This document shows, in pieces, positions 34,833 through 44,973 of a stretch of 64,000 nucleotides of DNA (positions are counted from its first letter, which is position 1; every line of letters begins with the position of its first letter). The stretch is from Mucilaginibacter mali (GTDB lineage Bacteria > Bacteroidota > Bacteroidia > Sphingobacteriales > Sphingobacteriaceae). The stretch is from positions 5,146,001-5,210,000 of the forward strand of contig NZ_CP054139.1 of NCBI RefSeq assembly GCF_013283875.1, in the 5' to 3' direction. A model generated the notes under the pieces. That model was given only the letters and a program-made list of their open reading frames with translations, did not search any database and had not been told where the DNA came from. The position numbers and the translations under genes were made by a program.

Positions 34833-36356
34833 TTAAAAATAAGAAGGGTTTTGAACTAATTGTGGGTTATCCTCAAGGTTTTGACGTAGTATCGGCCATA
34901 AGATCTTATTAAGATCGGTACCAAAACCAACATTGCTTGCCGGATCAACGCGTTTTTGACGGTAGTTAATGAACGGATCCATTATTTTGTTTACGCGGTT
35001 AGTGCGCACAATATCAAACCAGCGTTTGCCTTCGCCAAATAACTCCCATTGTCTTTCCTGTAATATCACATCTTCAAAAGTTTCCTGTGTGGCAATTGAT
35101 GCGTCGGTTGCTGCCAGCGCGGTATAGCCTGCACGTACCCTTGTAAGGTTCAGCATAGCCAAAGCGGTGGTTTTATCACCGGTATAATTTAATGCTTCAG
35201 CATATCCTAATACCGCGTCGCTCATGCGATACATGGGCAGGAATACGTTTAATGATTGCGGGATCAATCCGGCAGGGAGGCCAGTAGCGGGCAGATTATA
35301 ATACTTATAAACCTTATCAACATGGCCAGTATTTGGCAAGGTGTCAATGGTTTTTAAAACACGTGTATCCTGCTTGTTGGCTTTCCATCTAACAGTGATC
35401 AGCGAATCTACCCGGATAGGGTTATTGTTGTTCTGTACGCTGATAGGGATACATGCGCATCCATCGATGGTTTGATTCCAGAAAATGCTCCAGATGGCTT
35501 CAACAGAAGTGTTTGGCGCAAGGAAGGCATTTTTCCAGTTGGCCTGTGTTTCCAGGTCGCCTGCCACAGGGGTTCCGCTTGGTGCATACAGTTTGGCGGT
35601 TACACCCTTTGCCTTAAACAGGTTTTTGTACCAAACAATAGCATTTGGATAATCCTTCTTCCACATATAAACATCGGCCATAATAGCGCAAATGGCGCCT
35701 TCGTTAATGTAGTAGATATTAGGCGTTTGGCTTTTTTGTATCAGGCTATATGCTTTGGTCAGGTCGGCTAAAATTACGTCGGATATTACTTTATCTTTTG
35801 GTGTGCGCGGTAAAGCGGCCGGTTGCGTAATATCGGTATATGGCTCGGTGAAAACCACTACATCGCCCCAAATACGGGTAAGATAGAAATAGCACTCGGC
35901 ACGCAGCGCATAGCATTGGGCTAAATCATTATTTACAATGGTTGGTGTAACGTTGTTATCAATCTGCGCCGCCAGCGGGATATTTAATATACACTGGTTA
36001 ATACGGTTGATAGTACGGTATAAACCCGACCAATCCGCCGTGCTGTTGGTATTGCTGATCTGGTTAAGGGCCAGTTCGCGGATCTGTACGTTAGAATACT
36101 GCGAACGGTCGAAGTTATCTGAACGGCCTTCGCCCCAGTAATGGTATTTACCACCCACGTTGGATACGCCATCGCCGATCATCTCTGTCTGGAAAGACAC
36201 ATAAATGCCCGACATGGCTGCGTTAACATCCTTAAGCGATTTAAAATAATCACCCACCGGCACCTGTGTTAAAGGTTTTTCCACCAGCGATTTTTTACAA
36301 CTTGCAAGCACTACTAAAATGCTTAACACTGCAATATTTAAAACTCTTCTTGTCAT
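34833..36356 (-). CDS. SusD/RagB-family outer-membrane lipoprotein
   Basis: A 507-residue surface lipoprotein with lipobox VVLASC (C20). LVEKPLTQVPVGDYFKS, TADWSGLYRTINRINQCI and the C-terminal LQERQWELFGEGKRWFDIVRT are SusD signatures. It binds oligosaccharide over the SusC pore. It starts 7 bp after the susC stop. The ligand is unknown; the operon's enzymes suggest a branched, fucose- or L-galactose-containing glycan. Confidence 0.93.
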   Translation of the reverse strand: MTRRVLNIAVLSILVVLASCKKSLVEKPLTQVPVGDYFKSLKDVNAAMSGIYVSFQTEMIGDGVSNVGGKYHYWGEGRSDNFDRSQYSNVQIRELALNQISNTNSTADWSGLYRTINRINQCILNIPLAAQIDNNVTPTIVNNDLAQCYALRAECYFYLTRIWGDVVVFTEPYTDITQPAALPRTPKDKVISDVILADLTKAYSLIQKSQTPNIYYINEGAICAIMADVYMWKKDYPNAIVWYKNLFKAKGVTAKLYAPSGTPVAGDLETQANWKNAFLAPNTSVEAIWSIFWNQTIDGCACIPISVQNNNNPIRVDSLITVRWKANKQDTRVLKTIDTLPNTGHVDKVYKYYNLPATGLPAGLIPQSLNVFLPMYRMSDAVLGYAEALNYTGDKTTALAMLNLTRVRAGYTALAATDASIATQETFEDVILQERQWELFGEGKRWFDIVRTNRVNKIMDPFINYRQKRVDPASNVGFGTDLNKILWPILRQNLEDNPQLVQNPSYF

Positions 36357-36363
36357 CGTCGTA

Positions 36364-39300
36364 TTAAAAATTAAGGGTTATACCAACACCAAACTCGCGG
36401 CGTTTTGGATACCTGCCGGTATCTTCGCCTGGCTGAATTGGGTTTGAATTGGTAAACTCAGGATCAAACCATGAATAATTGGTCCATGTAAAGATATTAG
36501 ATCCGTAAACATACACACTGGCGTTGCGGGCCTTTATCTTTTGCGCGTATTTGCTATCAAGCGTGTAGGTAAACCTGGCGCTCGACAGGCGGATGAACGA
36601 ACCATCTTCTAAATACAAGCTATTATAGCCGGTACGGATGCTGCCACGGGTGTCTTTACGGGTAAACAGCGGGTATTTGCTGATGTCACCCTCATTTTGC
36701 CATGATGTTAATACCGCATCTACAGTTGGTGGCGAATAGGTTGATGTAAACGCGTTTTGAGCGTTGGCTGTGGTGTTATACACCATGTTACCTATCTGGC
36801 CGTTAAACAGGAAGCTTAAGTTAAACTGCTTGTAGCTGATGTTGTTGGTGATACCAAAGAAGTAATTTGGCAAACCGTTACCGGCAATCACTTTATCGGC
36901 ATCATCAATCTGGCCATCGTTGTTGGCATCCAGCCATTCGGTATCGCCACCTTGCAGCACTACGCCGTTGTAGGTTTTTTGCTTGATGGTACCGGTATAA
37001 GGCTGGCCGTTTAAAGTATAACCGGCAGCGGTTGTACCATTGTTGCTAACACCCACAGGGGTTAGGCGCTGGTTATCCGGCGTATAGGCGTTTGATACAT
37101 CGTACTGGTATACGCCCAGGTTTTTGTTCAGGTAGAAGTTACCGATCTTGCCGCCTTCTTCGATCAGCCATTTGTTGCCTGATATGAACGAGGTATGGTC
37201 TGCCAGTGAAAGGATCTTACCACGCTGGAACGAGATGTTCCCGATCATGTTCCACCTTACGTTTTTGGTTTGGATCGGCGTACCGCTCACGGTAAACTCC
37301 CAGCCTTTATTTTGGATAGAGCCTAAGTTAACGGTTACCACTTTTTCGCCGGTTTCCTGCGGCAGGTCTTTGGTGTATAATAAACCGGTAGTGGTTTTAA
37401 TATAATACTCTGGTGTAATGGTTAAGCGGCCTTTAAAGAAGGTAAGGTCCATACCAAGGTTTTTGGTCACCACGTTTTCCCATTTAATGGTTGAGTTACC
37501 CAGTGTGGTGTTGATATAGGCAGCCGGCACATCACCGTACGAATCGCCAAAGTTCATCAGCGTGTATGAGTTGTAATCGCCGATCTGGTCGTTACCGGTT
37601 TGGCCGATACTTGCCCTGAACTTAGCGTCATCTAACCAACTTTTAGAAAAGTTCATAAACTTCTCATCGCTAAAGCGCCATGCAACCGAACCCGAGAAGA
37701 AGTTTCCGAACACGTTATTCACACCAAAGCGCGAAGAACCGTCGCGACGATAGGTACCCTGCGCAATATAACGGCTTTTGTAGCTATAACCTAAACGGGT
37801 GAATACCGATTGGTCTGTATGTGCCGTTGCCGGGAATGTACTGGTTGTTAAAATAGTAGCTGCAGACGGATTTAAGATTGCCTCGGAAAGGTAATTGTTT
37901 AGCTTAATGTTATATTCATCATTACGCTGCCTGTCCATGCTTACAACCGCTACCGCAGATACGGCATGGTCTTTTCCAAAGGTGTGGTTATAGTTCAGAT
38001 AACCTTGTGTTTCCCAGTAGAACTTATTCTCCAGATCGTTGCCACCTGTTGATAAACCTGTGCCCCCCGAAGTTAACGAGCTTGGATTTAACTGGGTGTT
38101 ATTGAAGTTATCTAACTGGGCGTTGAACAGTATGGTGGCTTTAAAATCCTTGGAAATTTGGTAGCTGGCCTGTGTGCTATACTGTGCCGTATAGTTTTTA
38201 TCGGCATTGGTAGAGAACAGGGCTTGTGCCACCGGGTTACGTTTAGATTCGATATACCCGGCATAAGTACCATCGGGTTTAAAGATGGATGTCCATGGGT
38301 TACGTTCAAACAGCTGCCTTAAGGTATTAAACAAAGGCACGGTATTACCGGTTTGATAAGCAAAGGTCAGCGAGTTAAAGATCCTGAAATTGCCGGGCTG
38401 GTAATCAACGTTAATTTTGGTTTGCAGTTTTTTACCATAGCTGTTAATAATGATGGATTTATCATCGGTATAGTTAACGCCGGTATAGTAAGTTAAACCT
38501 TTAGAGCCGCCGCTGATGCTTACACCTGCAACCTGCTTAACACCTTGTTTAAACAACAGTTGCTGATAGTCGTTATCGGCGTTAAGGTAGTGGTTCATTG
38601 AGTCTACGTTGCCACCGTTGTTACTATCACCGCGGTAAGCCCTGTAGTATCTTAATTGTTTTGATGATACCGTTGGCAGTAAGTGGGCCAGGTTACCAAA
38701 GTTAATGTAATAGTTACCGTTAACTTGTGGCTTACCTTCTTTACCACGTTTGGTAGTAATTAAAATTACACCGTTAGCACCGCGCGCGCCATAAATTGAA
38801 GTACTGGCACCGTCCTTTAAAACTTCTATAGAGGCAATATCCGCCGGGTTAACAAAGTTGGCATTGTCGCTGGTAACACCGTCGATGATGTAAAGCGGGC
38901 CGTTACCCGAGTTAATACTGGAGATACCGCGAATCTGGATGGTACCGGTACCGTTAGGGTCGCCGTTATCGGTTACTACTAATGCGCCGGCCACCTGGCC
39001 TTGTAAGGCTTCGAAAATGTTTACCGGTTGGCGTTGCTCGATCTGTTTGGCAGATACTGTTCCAACCGCGCCAGTAAGGTCGCTCTTTTTAACAGTTTCA
39101 CCAAAGCCGGTTACCACTACCTCGTTCAAATCGGTAGTAGCATCCAGTAGGGTTACATCAATGGTTTTGTTATTGCCTACAGTCACCTCTTTAGATACAT
39201 AGCTGATATAGCTGAATACCAGTACCGCCTGGCTGTTAGGTGCATTGATGCTGTATTTACCATCAATATCGGTAAGTGAGCCAATAGTGGTTCCTTTCAC

Positions 39301-39492
39301 TTTTACGCTTACCCCGGGCAGGGTAGCGCCTTTGTTGTCTTTAACAACACCGGTAATTTTGATGCTTTGTGCAAATGCCGCTATATTTATCAGCAGCAGA
39401 AGCATCAAAAAGCCCAATCCCTTCTTCCAATTGGTTTTTTGTGATCGTAGGGGATCGGGTTTAAATAAAAAATGAGTACATCTTCTTTTCAT
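36364..39492 (-). CDS. SusC/RagA-family TonB-dependent outer-membrane transporter
   Basis: A 1042-residue protein. After the signal (cleavage near AFAQ, residue ~42) come a carboxypeptidase-like regulatory domain (ITGVVKDNKGATLPGVSVKV), the TonB box region (DLNEVVVTGFG), a plug (YIIDGVTSDNAN, then SIYGARGANGVILITTKRG) and a 22-strand-type barrel ending ...GVGITLNF. There is no N-terminal STN domain, so it is not expected to signal to an ECF sigma/anti-sigma pair. It imports oligosaccharides with SusD. The long n-region leaves open a start further downstream. Confidence 0.95.
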   Translation of the reverse strand: MKRRCTHFLFKPDPLRSQKTNWKKGLGFLMLLLLINIAAFAQSIKITGVVKDNKGATLPGVSVKVKGTTIGSLTDIDGKYSINAPNSQAVLVFSYISYVSKEVTVGNNKTIDVTLLDATTDLNEVVVTGFGETVKKSDLTGAVGTVSAKQIEQRQPVNIFEALQGQVAGALVVTDNGDPNGTGTIQIRGISSINSGNGPLYIIDGVTSDNANFVNPADIASIEVLKDGASTSIYGARGANGVILITTKRGKEGKPQVNGNYYINFGNLAHLLPTVSSKQLRYYRAYRGDSNNGGNVDSMNHYLNADNDYQQLLFKQGVKQVAGVSISGGSKGLTYYTGVNYTDDKSIIINSYGKKLQTKINVDYQPGNFRIFNSLTFAYQTGNTVPLFNTLRQLFERNPWTSIFKPDGTYAGYIESKRNPVAQALFSTNADKNYTAQYSTQASYQISKDFKATILFNAQLDNFNNTQLNPSSLTSGGTGLSTGGNDLENKFYWETQGYLNYNHTFGKDHAVSAVAVVSMDRQRNDEYNIKLNNYLSEAILNPSAATILTTSTFPATAHTDQSVFTRLGYSYKSRYIAQGTYRRDGSSRFGVNNVFGNFFSGSVAWRFSDEKFMNFSKSWLDDAKFRASIGQTGNDQIGDYNSYTLMNFGDSYGDVPAAYINTTLGNSTIKWENVVTKNLGMDLTFFKGRLTITPEYYIKTTTGLLYTKDLPQETGEKVVTVNLGSIQNKGWEFTVSGTPIQTKNVRWNMIGNISFQRGKILSLADHTSFISGNKWLIEEGGKIGNFYLNKNLGVYQYDVSNAYTPDNQRLTPVGVSNNGTTAAGYTLNGQPYTGTIKQKTYNGVVLQGGDTEWLDANNDGQIDDADKVIAGNGLPNYFFGITNNISYKQFNLSFLFNGQIGNMVYNTTANAQNAFTSTYSPPTVDAVLTSWQNEGDISKYPLFTRKDTRGSIRTGYNSLYLEDGSFIRLSSARFTYTLDSKYAQKIKARNASVYVYGSNIFTWTNYSWFDPEFTNSNPIQPGEDTGRYPKRREFGVGITLNF

Positions 39493-40041
39493 ATACTTTG
39501 GTTTTAGCGTTTAGCTTAAAAAATTTAATTGGTTTGATGGTTTACGACAGGATAAAACGGTATGTAAACCGGCTGACAAACAGTCTGACTGAATGATCAG
39601 ATAAAATCAGATGAATTTTCTAATGGGCTTTGGTTTTGTTTGTTAATAAATTGGCGAAAGCAATTACATCATAAATTCAAAAGCATTATTTAATATTATT
39701 AGCTAAACATTCAGCTTTATTGGCAGTGAAATTTGATGTTTTTGCAATTTTATGAATATATAGCTGAGAAATTAAAAGGTTTAAGCCCCGCATGATTTTT
39801 TTCAAATACTCAGGATAAGGCTTTTTTCTTTATCATTTTTAACAACCGGTTGCGTAAAATAATGTGAATATGACAAAAAAATGGAGCCAAAAAATAACCG
39901 TCATGTTTACATTATTTTATCACTTTGGCGATAAAAAAGGAATATTAAGGTTAATTGTGCATAACACCGTGTTAATAGCAAATAGCTAAAGTTTCTTCAG
40001 TATTTATATTTTTGAGCCGTACGTAAAAACCATAAAAAATC
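39493..40041. other. Divergent intergenic region between susC and uxuA
   Basis: 549 bp, AT-rich, no gene. It must hold both the susC and the uxuA promoters. Only one exact TAnnTTTG box was found (on the uxuA side). No clear operator palindrome was recognised. Confidence 0.7.
40007..40014 (+). promoter_or_regulatory. TAnnTTTG promoter box of uxuA
   Basis: TATTTTTG lies 27 bp before the ATG. No TTG element at 19-21 bp upstream. Confidence 0.45.
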
Positions 40042-41229
40042 ATGAGCAGATCTGCCTCAACTCCTTATCAAATGATACAAACCATGCGCTGGTATGGCCC
40101 TAACGACCCGGTGAGTTTGGCTGATATCCGCCAGGCGGGCTGCACCGGCGTGGTAAGCGCGTTGCACCATATCCCCAACGGGCAGGTGTGGACGGTAGAA
40201 GAGATCAAAAAACGCCAGCAAATAGTAGCCGATGCCGGCATGGTATGGAATGTGGTAGAAAGCGTACCGGTACACGAAGCTATTAAAACCCAAAGCGGCG
40301 GTTACCTGCAATACATCGAAAATTACAAGCAAAGCATCCGCAACCTGGCCGAATGCGGCATCCATATCATCACCTATAATTTTATGCCCGTGCTGGATTG
40401 GACCCGCACCGATCTGGCTTATACGGTTGAAGATGGTTCTAAAGCCCTGCTGTTTGAAAAAGCGGCCTTTATGGCCTTCGAATTATTCATCCTGAAACGC
40501 CCGGGTGCCGAAGCCGAATACACAAAGGACGAAATTGCCCGCGCCGGAGAACGTTTTAAGGGCATGAGCGATGCCGACAAAACATTACTACAGCGCAACA
40601 TTATAGCCGGCCTGCCGGGCAGCGAGGAAAGCTTTACGCTGGAAAACTTCCAGGCGGCCTTGGATACTTATAAAGGCATTGACGCCGGCCGCCTGCGTGC
40701 CAATTTAATTTACTTTTTGCAGCAGGTGGTGCCTGTGGCCGATGAGTGTGGCACCAATATGGTGATACATCCGGACGATCCTCCGTACCCTATACTTGGC
40801 CTGCCGCGCGTGGTAAGCACAGCTGCCGATATTGAAGCGCTGATTGCCGCCGTGCCATCGGTTAATAATGGTTTATGCTTCTGCACCGGTTCGTTTGGCG
40901 TAAGGCCTGATAACTACCTGCCCGCTATGGTAGCCCAATTTGCCGATCGCATCAACTTCCTGCACCTGCGCAGCACTAAACGCAATGAACATGGCGACTT
41001 TTACGAGGATAACCACTTAGAAGGCGATGTAGATATGTACAGTGTGATTAAGGCGGTAGTAAAGGTGATGCAAGACCGTAAGGTAAACATCCCGATGCGC
41101 CCTGACCATGGCCACCAAATGCTGGATGACCTGAACAAGAAAACCAACCCGGGCTACTCAGCCATCGGCCGCCTGCGCGGTTTGGCGGAACTACGCGGAT
41201 TAGAGTTAGGGATTAACCGAAGCCTATAA
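40042..41229 (+). CDS. uxuA: D-mannonate dehydratase
   Basis: A 395-residue cytoplasmic enzyme that dehydrates D-mannonate to 2-keto-3-deoxy-D-gluconate in hexuronate catabolism. MRWYGPNDPVSLADIRQAGC at the N-terminus, VIHPDDPPYPILGLPR, and MRPDHGHQMLDD near the end are UxuA hallmarks, the latter two carrying metal-ligand histidines and aspartates. Translation may start at 40042 or a few codons later (MIQTMRWYG). It is divergent from susC and followed by a strong terminator, so it is monocistronic. If the PUL releases glucuronate, UxuA would process it after UxaC/UxuB, which are not in the window. Confidence 0.95.
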   Translation: MSRSASTPYQMIQTMRWYGPNDPVSLADIRQAGCTGVVSALHHIPNGQVWTVEEIKKRQQIVADAGMVWNVVESVPVHEAIKTQSGGYLQYIENYKQSIRNLAECGIHIITYNFMPVLDWTRTDLAYTVEDGSKALLFEKAAFMAFELFILKRPGAEAEYTKDEIARAGERFKGMSDADKTLLQRNIIAGLPGSEESFTLENFQAALDTYKGIDAGRLRANLIYFLQQVVPVADECGTNMVIHPDDPPYPILGLPRVVSTAADIEALIAAVPSVNNGLCFCTGSFGVRPDNYLPAMVAQFADRINFLHLRSTKRNEHGDFYEDNHLEGDVDMYSVIKAVVKVMQDRKVNIPMRPDHGHQMLDDLNKKTNPGYSAIGRLRGLAELRGLELGINRSL

Positions 41230-41242
41230 ACTGAACAATAAC

Positions 41243-41276
41243 AAAAAGCCGGAGATCACCACCTCCGGCTTTTTTA
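41243..41276 (+). terminator. Terminator of uxuA
   Basis: AAAAAGCCGGAG, an eight-base loop and CTCCGGCTTTTTT; the stem is also A/T flanked on both sides and could work in both directions. Confidence 0.9.
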
Positions 41277-41371
41277 TTTATGGTTGAATGATGTTTTTCT
41301 GAAATAAAAAATGCTTAGTTTTATCATAGATAACATAACCCCTATATCCCGCTAATCTTAAATAAACCAAC

Positions 41372-42316
41372 ATGTCACCAAGCTTTGTCACCTTACTCAT
41401 CATTTTATTCCTCGCCCTCATTGTCCTGTCCATGTCGTTTGTTACCATCAGGCAGGGTAACGTTGGGGTGATCACTGTTTTTGGCAAATACCGCCGCATC
41501 CTGCTGCCGGGACTGAACTTCAAGATACCATTTATTGAGCAAATGTATGCCCAGATATCTACTCAAAACCGCTCGGTGGAACTGGAGTTCCAGGCCGTAA
41601 CTGTGGACCAGGCCAATGTGTATTTTAAGGCCATGCTGCTGTACTCGGTACTCGACCAGCAAGAGGAGACCATTAAAAACGTGGCCTTTAAATTTGTGGA
41701 CGACCGCAACTTGATGCAGGCGCTCATCCGCACCGTAGAGGGTTCCATCCGCGCCTTTGTGGCCACCAAGCGCCAGGCTGATGTGCTGGTGTTGCGCCGC
41801 GACATTGTGGAACACGTGAAAGAGCAATTAGACCAGATACTGGAAAGCTGGGGCTACCACCTGCAGGACCTGCAATTGAACGATATTACATTTGATGACG
41901 TGATCATGAAATCGATGAGCCAGGTGGTAGCATCAAACAACCTGAAAGCCGCTGCCGAGAACGAAGGCCAGGCCCTCCTGATCACCAAAACCAAAGGCGC
42001 CGAAGCCGAAGGTAACGCCATTAAAATTGCCGCCGAGGCCGAACGCCAGGCAGCCCAACTGCGCGGCCAGGGTATCGCCCTTTTCCGTGAGGAAGTGGCA
42101 AAGGGTATGAGCGTGGCCGCCAAGGAAATGCAGGACGCCAATATGGATACCTCGGTGATCCTGTTCACTATGTGGACCGAAGCCATCAAGCATTTTTCAG
42201 AAAACTCTAAAGGCAACGTGATCTTCCTTGACGGATCTACCGATAACATGCAGCGCACCATGAAAGAAATGATGGCGCTGGATAAATTGCACGTGGATAA
42301 GACGAAGGCGAAGTAA
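41372..42316 (+). CDS. SPFH/Band 7 (stomatin-like) membrane protein
   Basis: A 314-residue protein with one N-terminal membrane helix (~4-25) and an SPFH domain: RQGNVGVITVFGKYRRILLP, then FKIPFIEQ. The region ~180-240 is an Ala/Glu-rich coiled coil (EAEGNAIKIAAEAERQA) typical of stomatin/QmcA oligomers. Such proteins scaffold membrane microdomains and proteases. No NfeD-type partner is adjacent. It converges on ligD with a family-B repeat between. Confidence 0.88.
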   Translation: MSPSFVTLLIILFLALIVLSMSFVTIRQGNVGVITVFGKYRRILLPGLNFKIPFIEQMYAQISTQNRSVELEFQAVTVDQANVYFKAMLLYSVLDQQEETIKNVAFKFVDDRNLMQALIRTVEGSIRAFVATKRQADVLVLRRDIVEHVKEQLDQILESWGYHLQDLQLNDITFDDVIMKSMSQVVASNNLKAAAENEGQALLITKTKGAEAEGNAIKIAAEAERQAAQLRGQGIALFREEVAKGMSVAAKEMQDANMDTSVILFTMWTEAIKHFSENSKGNVIFLDGSTDNMQRTMKEMMALDKLHVDKTKAK

Positions 42317-42323
42317 TACACAA

Positions 42324-42430
42324 CTTGTCATTGCGAGCGATAGCTTGGCAATCTCGTAGTTTGTTTACAAGCTACGAGATTGCCGCGTCGCACCATCGCG
42401 CATTCCCACGCCGCTCCTCGCAATGACAAG
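42324..42430. repeat. Palindromic dispersed repeat, family B, copy 2
   Basis: It begins CTTGTCATTGCGAG and ends CTCGCAATGACAAG, with an internal ATCTCGTAG / CTACGAGAT inversion. Confidence 0.75.
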
Positions 42431-42441
42431 CTGATTTTTTA

Positions 42442-44970
42442 TTACCCCTCCATCCCCTTCAATACCTCCAGCGCCTTTTTCAAATCCAACTTTTTATCCC
42501 GCAAACCTTTCCAGGGATCATTGGTTTTTTGGACCCGCTCCATCACATTATAAATCGTAAAATCGGATAGCTTCAGCTTATCATTCACCTCGTGCCAGTG
42601 CAATGGGGTTGATACCGTAGCCCCCGGCTTTGGACGTACAGAATATGGGCAGGCAATGGTTTGCCCGCGACGATTTTGAAGAAAATCGACATAAGTGCGC
42701 TTTGGCCGCTTGGCCGGACTGCGTTCTATGCTGGTGGTTTTCGGCAATTCGTGGTTGACCATGTGGGCCACGTATTCGGCAAACATTTTGGCCTGGTCGT
42801 AATCGTACTTGCCGCCGGCGTAGCAATAGATATGCAGCCCTTTTGAACCGGATGTTTTGATGAACACATCGGTCTCCATCCGGTCGAATATCTCCTTTAC
42901 CTTTAACGCCGCCTCTACCGCCTCGGTAAAAGGTACATCGTGCGGGTCAAGGTCAATCACAATAAACTCGGGGTTTTCCGGAGTATCGTAATTGCTTAGC
43001 CAGGGGTTGATCTCAATACAACCCAAATTAACCATATACAGTAAACTTGCTTCGTCGGTACCAATAATGTAGTTGATATTTTTATCATTACTTTCCGAAT
43101 ACACCTTGTGCGTTTTTATCCAGTCGGGCAGCTTGCTGGCATCGGTATCTTTCTGAAAAAACCCTTCATCGCCAATACCATTGGGTTGCCGACGCATGGA
43201 CATGGGTTTATCCTTAATATAGGGTACAATATATTTAGCCATATCTCGGTAATAGTGCAGCAATTCACCCTTGGTAATCCCTTCATCAGGCCAGAACACT
43301 TTGTTAAGGTGGGTAAGCTTCAATTTCTTCTTGCCGATGGTGATCAGTTCCTCATCGGCCAGTTGTTTTTCAGGCGTTTCCATAGTTACTTTATCAGCGT
43401 TCTTATCGGCACGCAAGCCTTTAAATACAGGGTGGCGCAGGTGCCCGTCGTTGGTCCATTCAGAATAGTATACTTCGCAAACCAGCTTAGGTTTTAACCA
43501 GGTAACCTTTGTGCGGTTATGCTGCTTTTCTTCAAACGGCTTCTTATCGGTTTTCAAGGGCTCCATCTCGGCAAAAAGTTCTTTTAAACTATCCTCGTTA
43601 AAGCCCGTGCCGCAATTGCCGATGTACACCATATGATCGCCTTTGTGCATCCCCAATATCAACGCGCCAAAATGCTTACGCGAACCTGTCGGCGCGGTAT
43701 ATCCGCATATCAACGTTTCCTGCGATTGTGTGATCTTAAATTTCAGCCACCTATCGCTGCGCTTACCGCTGTTATAATAGCTATTGGCATCCTTGCCGAT
43801 GATGCCCTCCCAGCCTTCCTTGGCGGCTTCCTTCATCAGTGCCGAACCCTTCTCCTTAATGTGCGGATGATAAATAATAGCCCCGTCTTTGGGGAAGGCG
43901 GCCGATAGCGATTTCAGTAGTTCCTTACGCTTAATTAGTTCCATATCTCGCAGGTCATGCCCCTCTAAACTCAGCAAGTCGAACACGTAATACTTCAGCG
44001 TAAGTCCTTTTTTATCGCCAGTATAATTTTGGATCTCCTGGAAAAGACTTTTGCCCTTGCTATCCTCAATCACCAGTTCGCCATCTAAAACGGCGTCCTT
44101 TTTTATCGCTTTCAACACATCGGTTACCTTTTGGTATTGATGGGTAAAATCAATACCGTTACGCGATATCAGCCGGGCCTTTTTGCCCGTATAACCAATG
44201 GCACGATAACCGTCCAGCTTACGCTCGTAGATCCAGTCCTCATGGTCGAAAACTTTAGCTTCCAGCTTGGCCATCATGGGTTGAAAATGCCGGCCGGATG
44301 CTTTTGGTTGGTCTGCTGCATTCGTTTCTTCTACCTCATCGGCTGGCTCTTCTTTAATATCCTTTACATTCTCCAGCGTTTTATGTTTGGGGATGGCTTT
44401 CGCCTTGCCATCCTTATTATTGCGCATGATCTTGATATTGCTGGGCACCAGGTCCTCGCTGTTAAATTCATGAAGGGCGTACTGGTCTTTATGTTTGATG
44501 AGCAGCCAGGAGTTATCCTCGGCACTGTGCAGTTTCACCAACGCGAACTCACCGTGCAGCACGTTTCCTTTCAGCCTGAATTTCAGGTTGCCCGATTCTA
44601 ACCCGGCGCGCAGGGTTTTCACATCGTCGGCCCTATCTTCCGCCAGCGATTCGTACGTGCCCTCGTCCCATATCATCACCACGCCTGCACCGTAGTTACC
44701 GTTTGGGATAATACCCTCGAAGTTTTTATAGTCATAAGGATGATCTTCCACCATCATGGCCAGTCGCTTATCGTTAGGATTTAATGAAGGGCCTTTAGGC
44801 ACTGCCCAGCTTTTCAGTACGCCATCCAGCTCCAGCCGAAAATCGTAATGCAGGTGCGATGCATGGTGGCGCTGCACCACAAACGATAGTGTTTTATTGC
44901 TGCTTTTCCCGCTCTTCGGTTCGCTGGTTTTTTTAAAATCACGCTTTTTTACGTACTCCGCCAGTCCCAT
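42442..44970 (-). CDS. ligD: DNA ligase D (phosphoesterase-ligase-polymerase)
   Basis: An 842-residue multifunctional enzyme for bacterial non-homologous end joining. The domain order is 3'-phosphoesterase (1-~190), ATP-dependent ligase (~230-530) and primase-like polymerase (~550-842). In the phosphoesterase H41, D49, H77 and Y81 keep the spacing of the Pseudomonas LigD active site. The ligase motif is YERKLDGYR with adenylated K251. The polymerase carries VIDLDPHD metal-binding aspartates. A ~35-residue Lys/Glu-rich linker joins the first two domains. It starts 3 bp after the ku stop, so the two are co-transcribed. Confidence 0.95.
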   Translation of the reverse strand: MGLAEYVKKRDFKKTSEPKSGKSSNKTLSFVVQRHHASHLHYDFRLELDGVLKSWAVPKGPSLNPNDKRLAMMVEDHPYDYKNFEGIIPNGNYGAGVVMIWDEGTYESLAEDRADDVKTLRAGLESGNLKFRLKGNVLHGEFALVKLHSAEDNSWLLIKHKDQYALHEFNSEDLVPSNIKIMRNNKDGKAKAIPKHKTLENVKDIKEEPADEVEETNAADQPKASGRHFQPMMAKLEAKVFDHEDWIYERKLDGYRAIGYTGKKARLISRNGIDFTHQYQKVTDVLKAIKKDAVLDGELVIEDSKGKSLFQEIQNYTGDKKGLTLKYYVFDLLSLEGHDLRDMELIKRKELLKSLSAAFPKDGAIIYHPHIKEKGSALMKEAAKEGWEGIIGKDANSYYNSGKRSDRWLKFKITQSQETLICGYTAPTGSRKHFGALILGMHKGDHMVYIGNCGTGFNEDSLKELFAEMEPLKTDKKPFEEKQHNRTKVTWLKPKLVCEVYYSEWTNDGHLRHPVFKGLRADKNADKVTMETPEKQLADEELITIGKKKLKLTHLNKVFWPDEGITKGELLHYYRDMAKYIVPYIKDKPMSMRRQPNGIGDEGFFQKDTDASKLPDWIKTHKVYSESNDKNINYIIGTDEASLLYMVNLGCIEINPWLSNYDTPENPEFIVIDLDPHDVPFTEAVEAALKVKEIFDRMETDVFIKTSGSKGLHIYCYAGGKYDYDQAKMFAEYVAHMVNHELPKTTSIERSPAKRPKRTYVDFLQNRRGQTIACPYSVRPKPGATVSTPLHWHEVNDKLKLSDFTIYNVMERVQKTNDPWKGLRDKKLDLKKALEVLKGMEG

Positions 44971-44973
44971 ATC

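Noticed and set aside
40042..41229. uxuA as a member of the PUL operon
   Set aside because: It is on the opposite strand with its own promoter box and terminator; only a functional link is possible.
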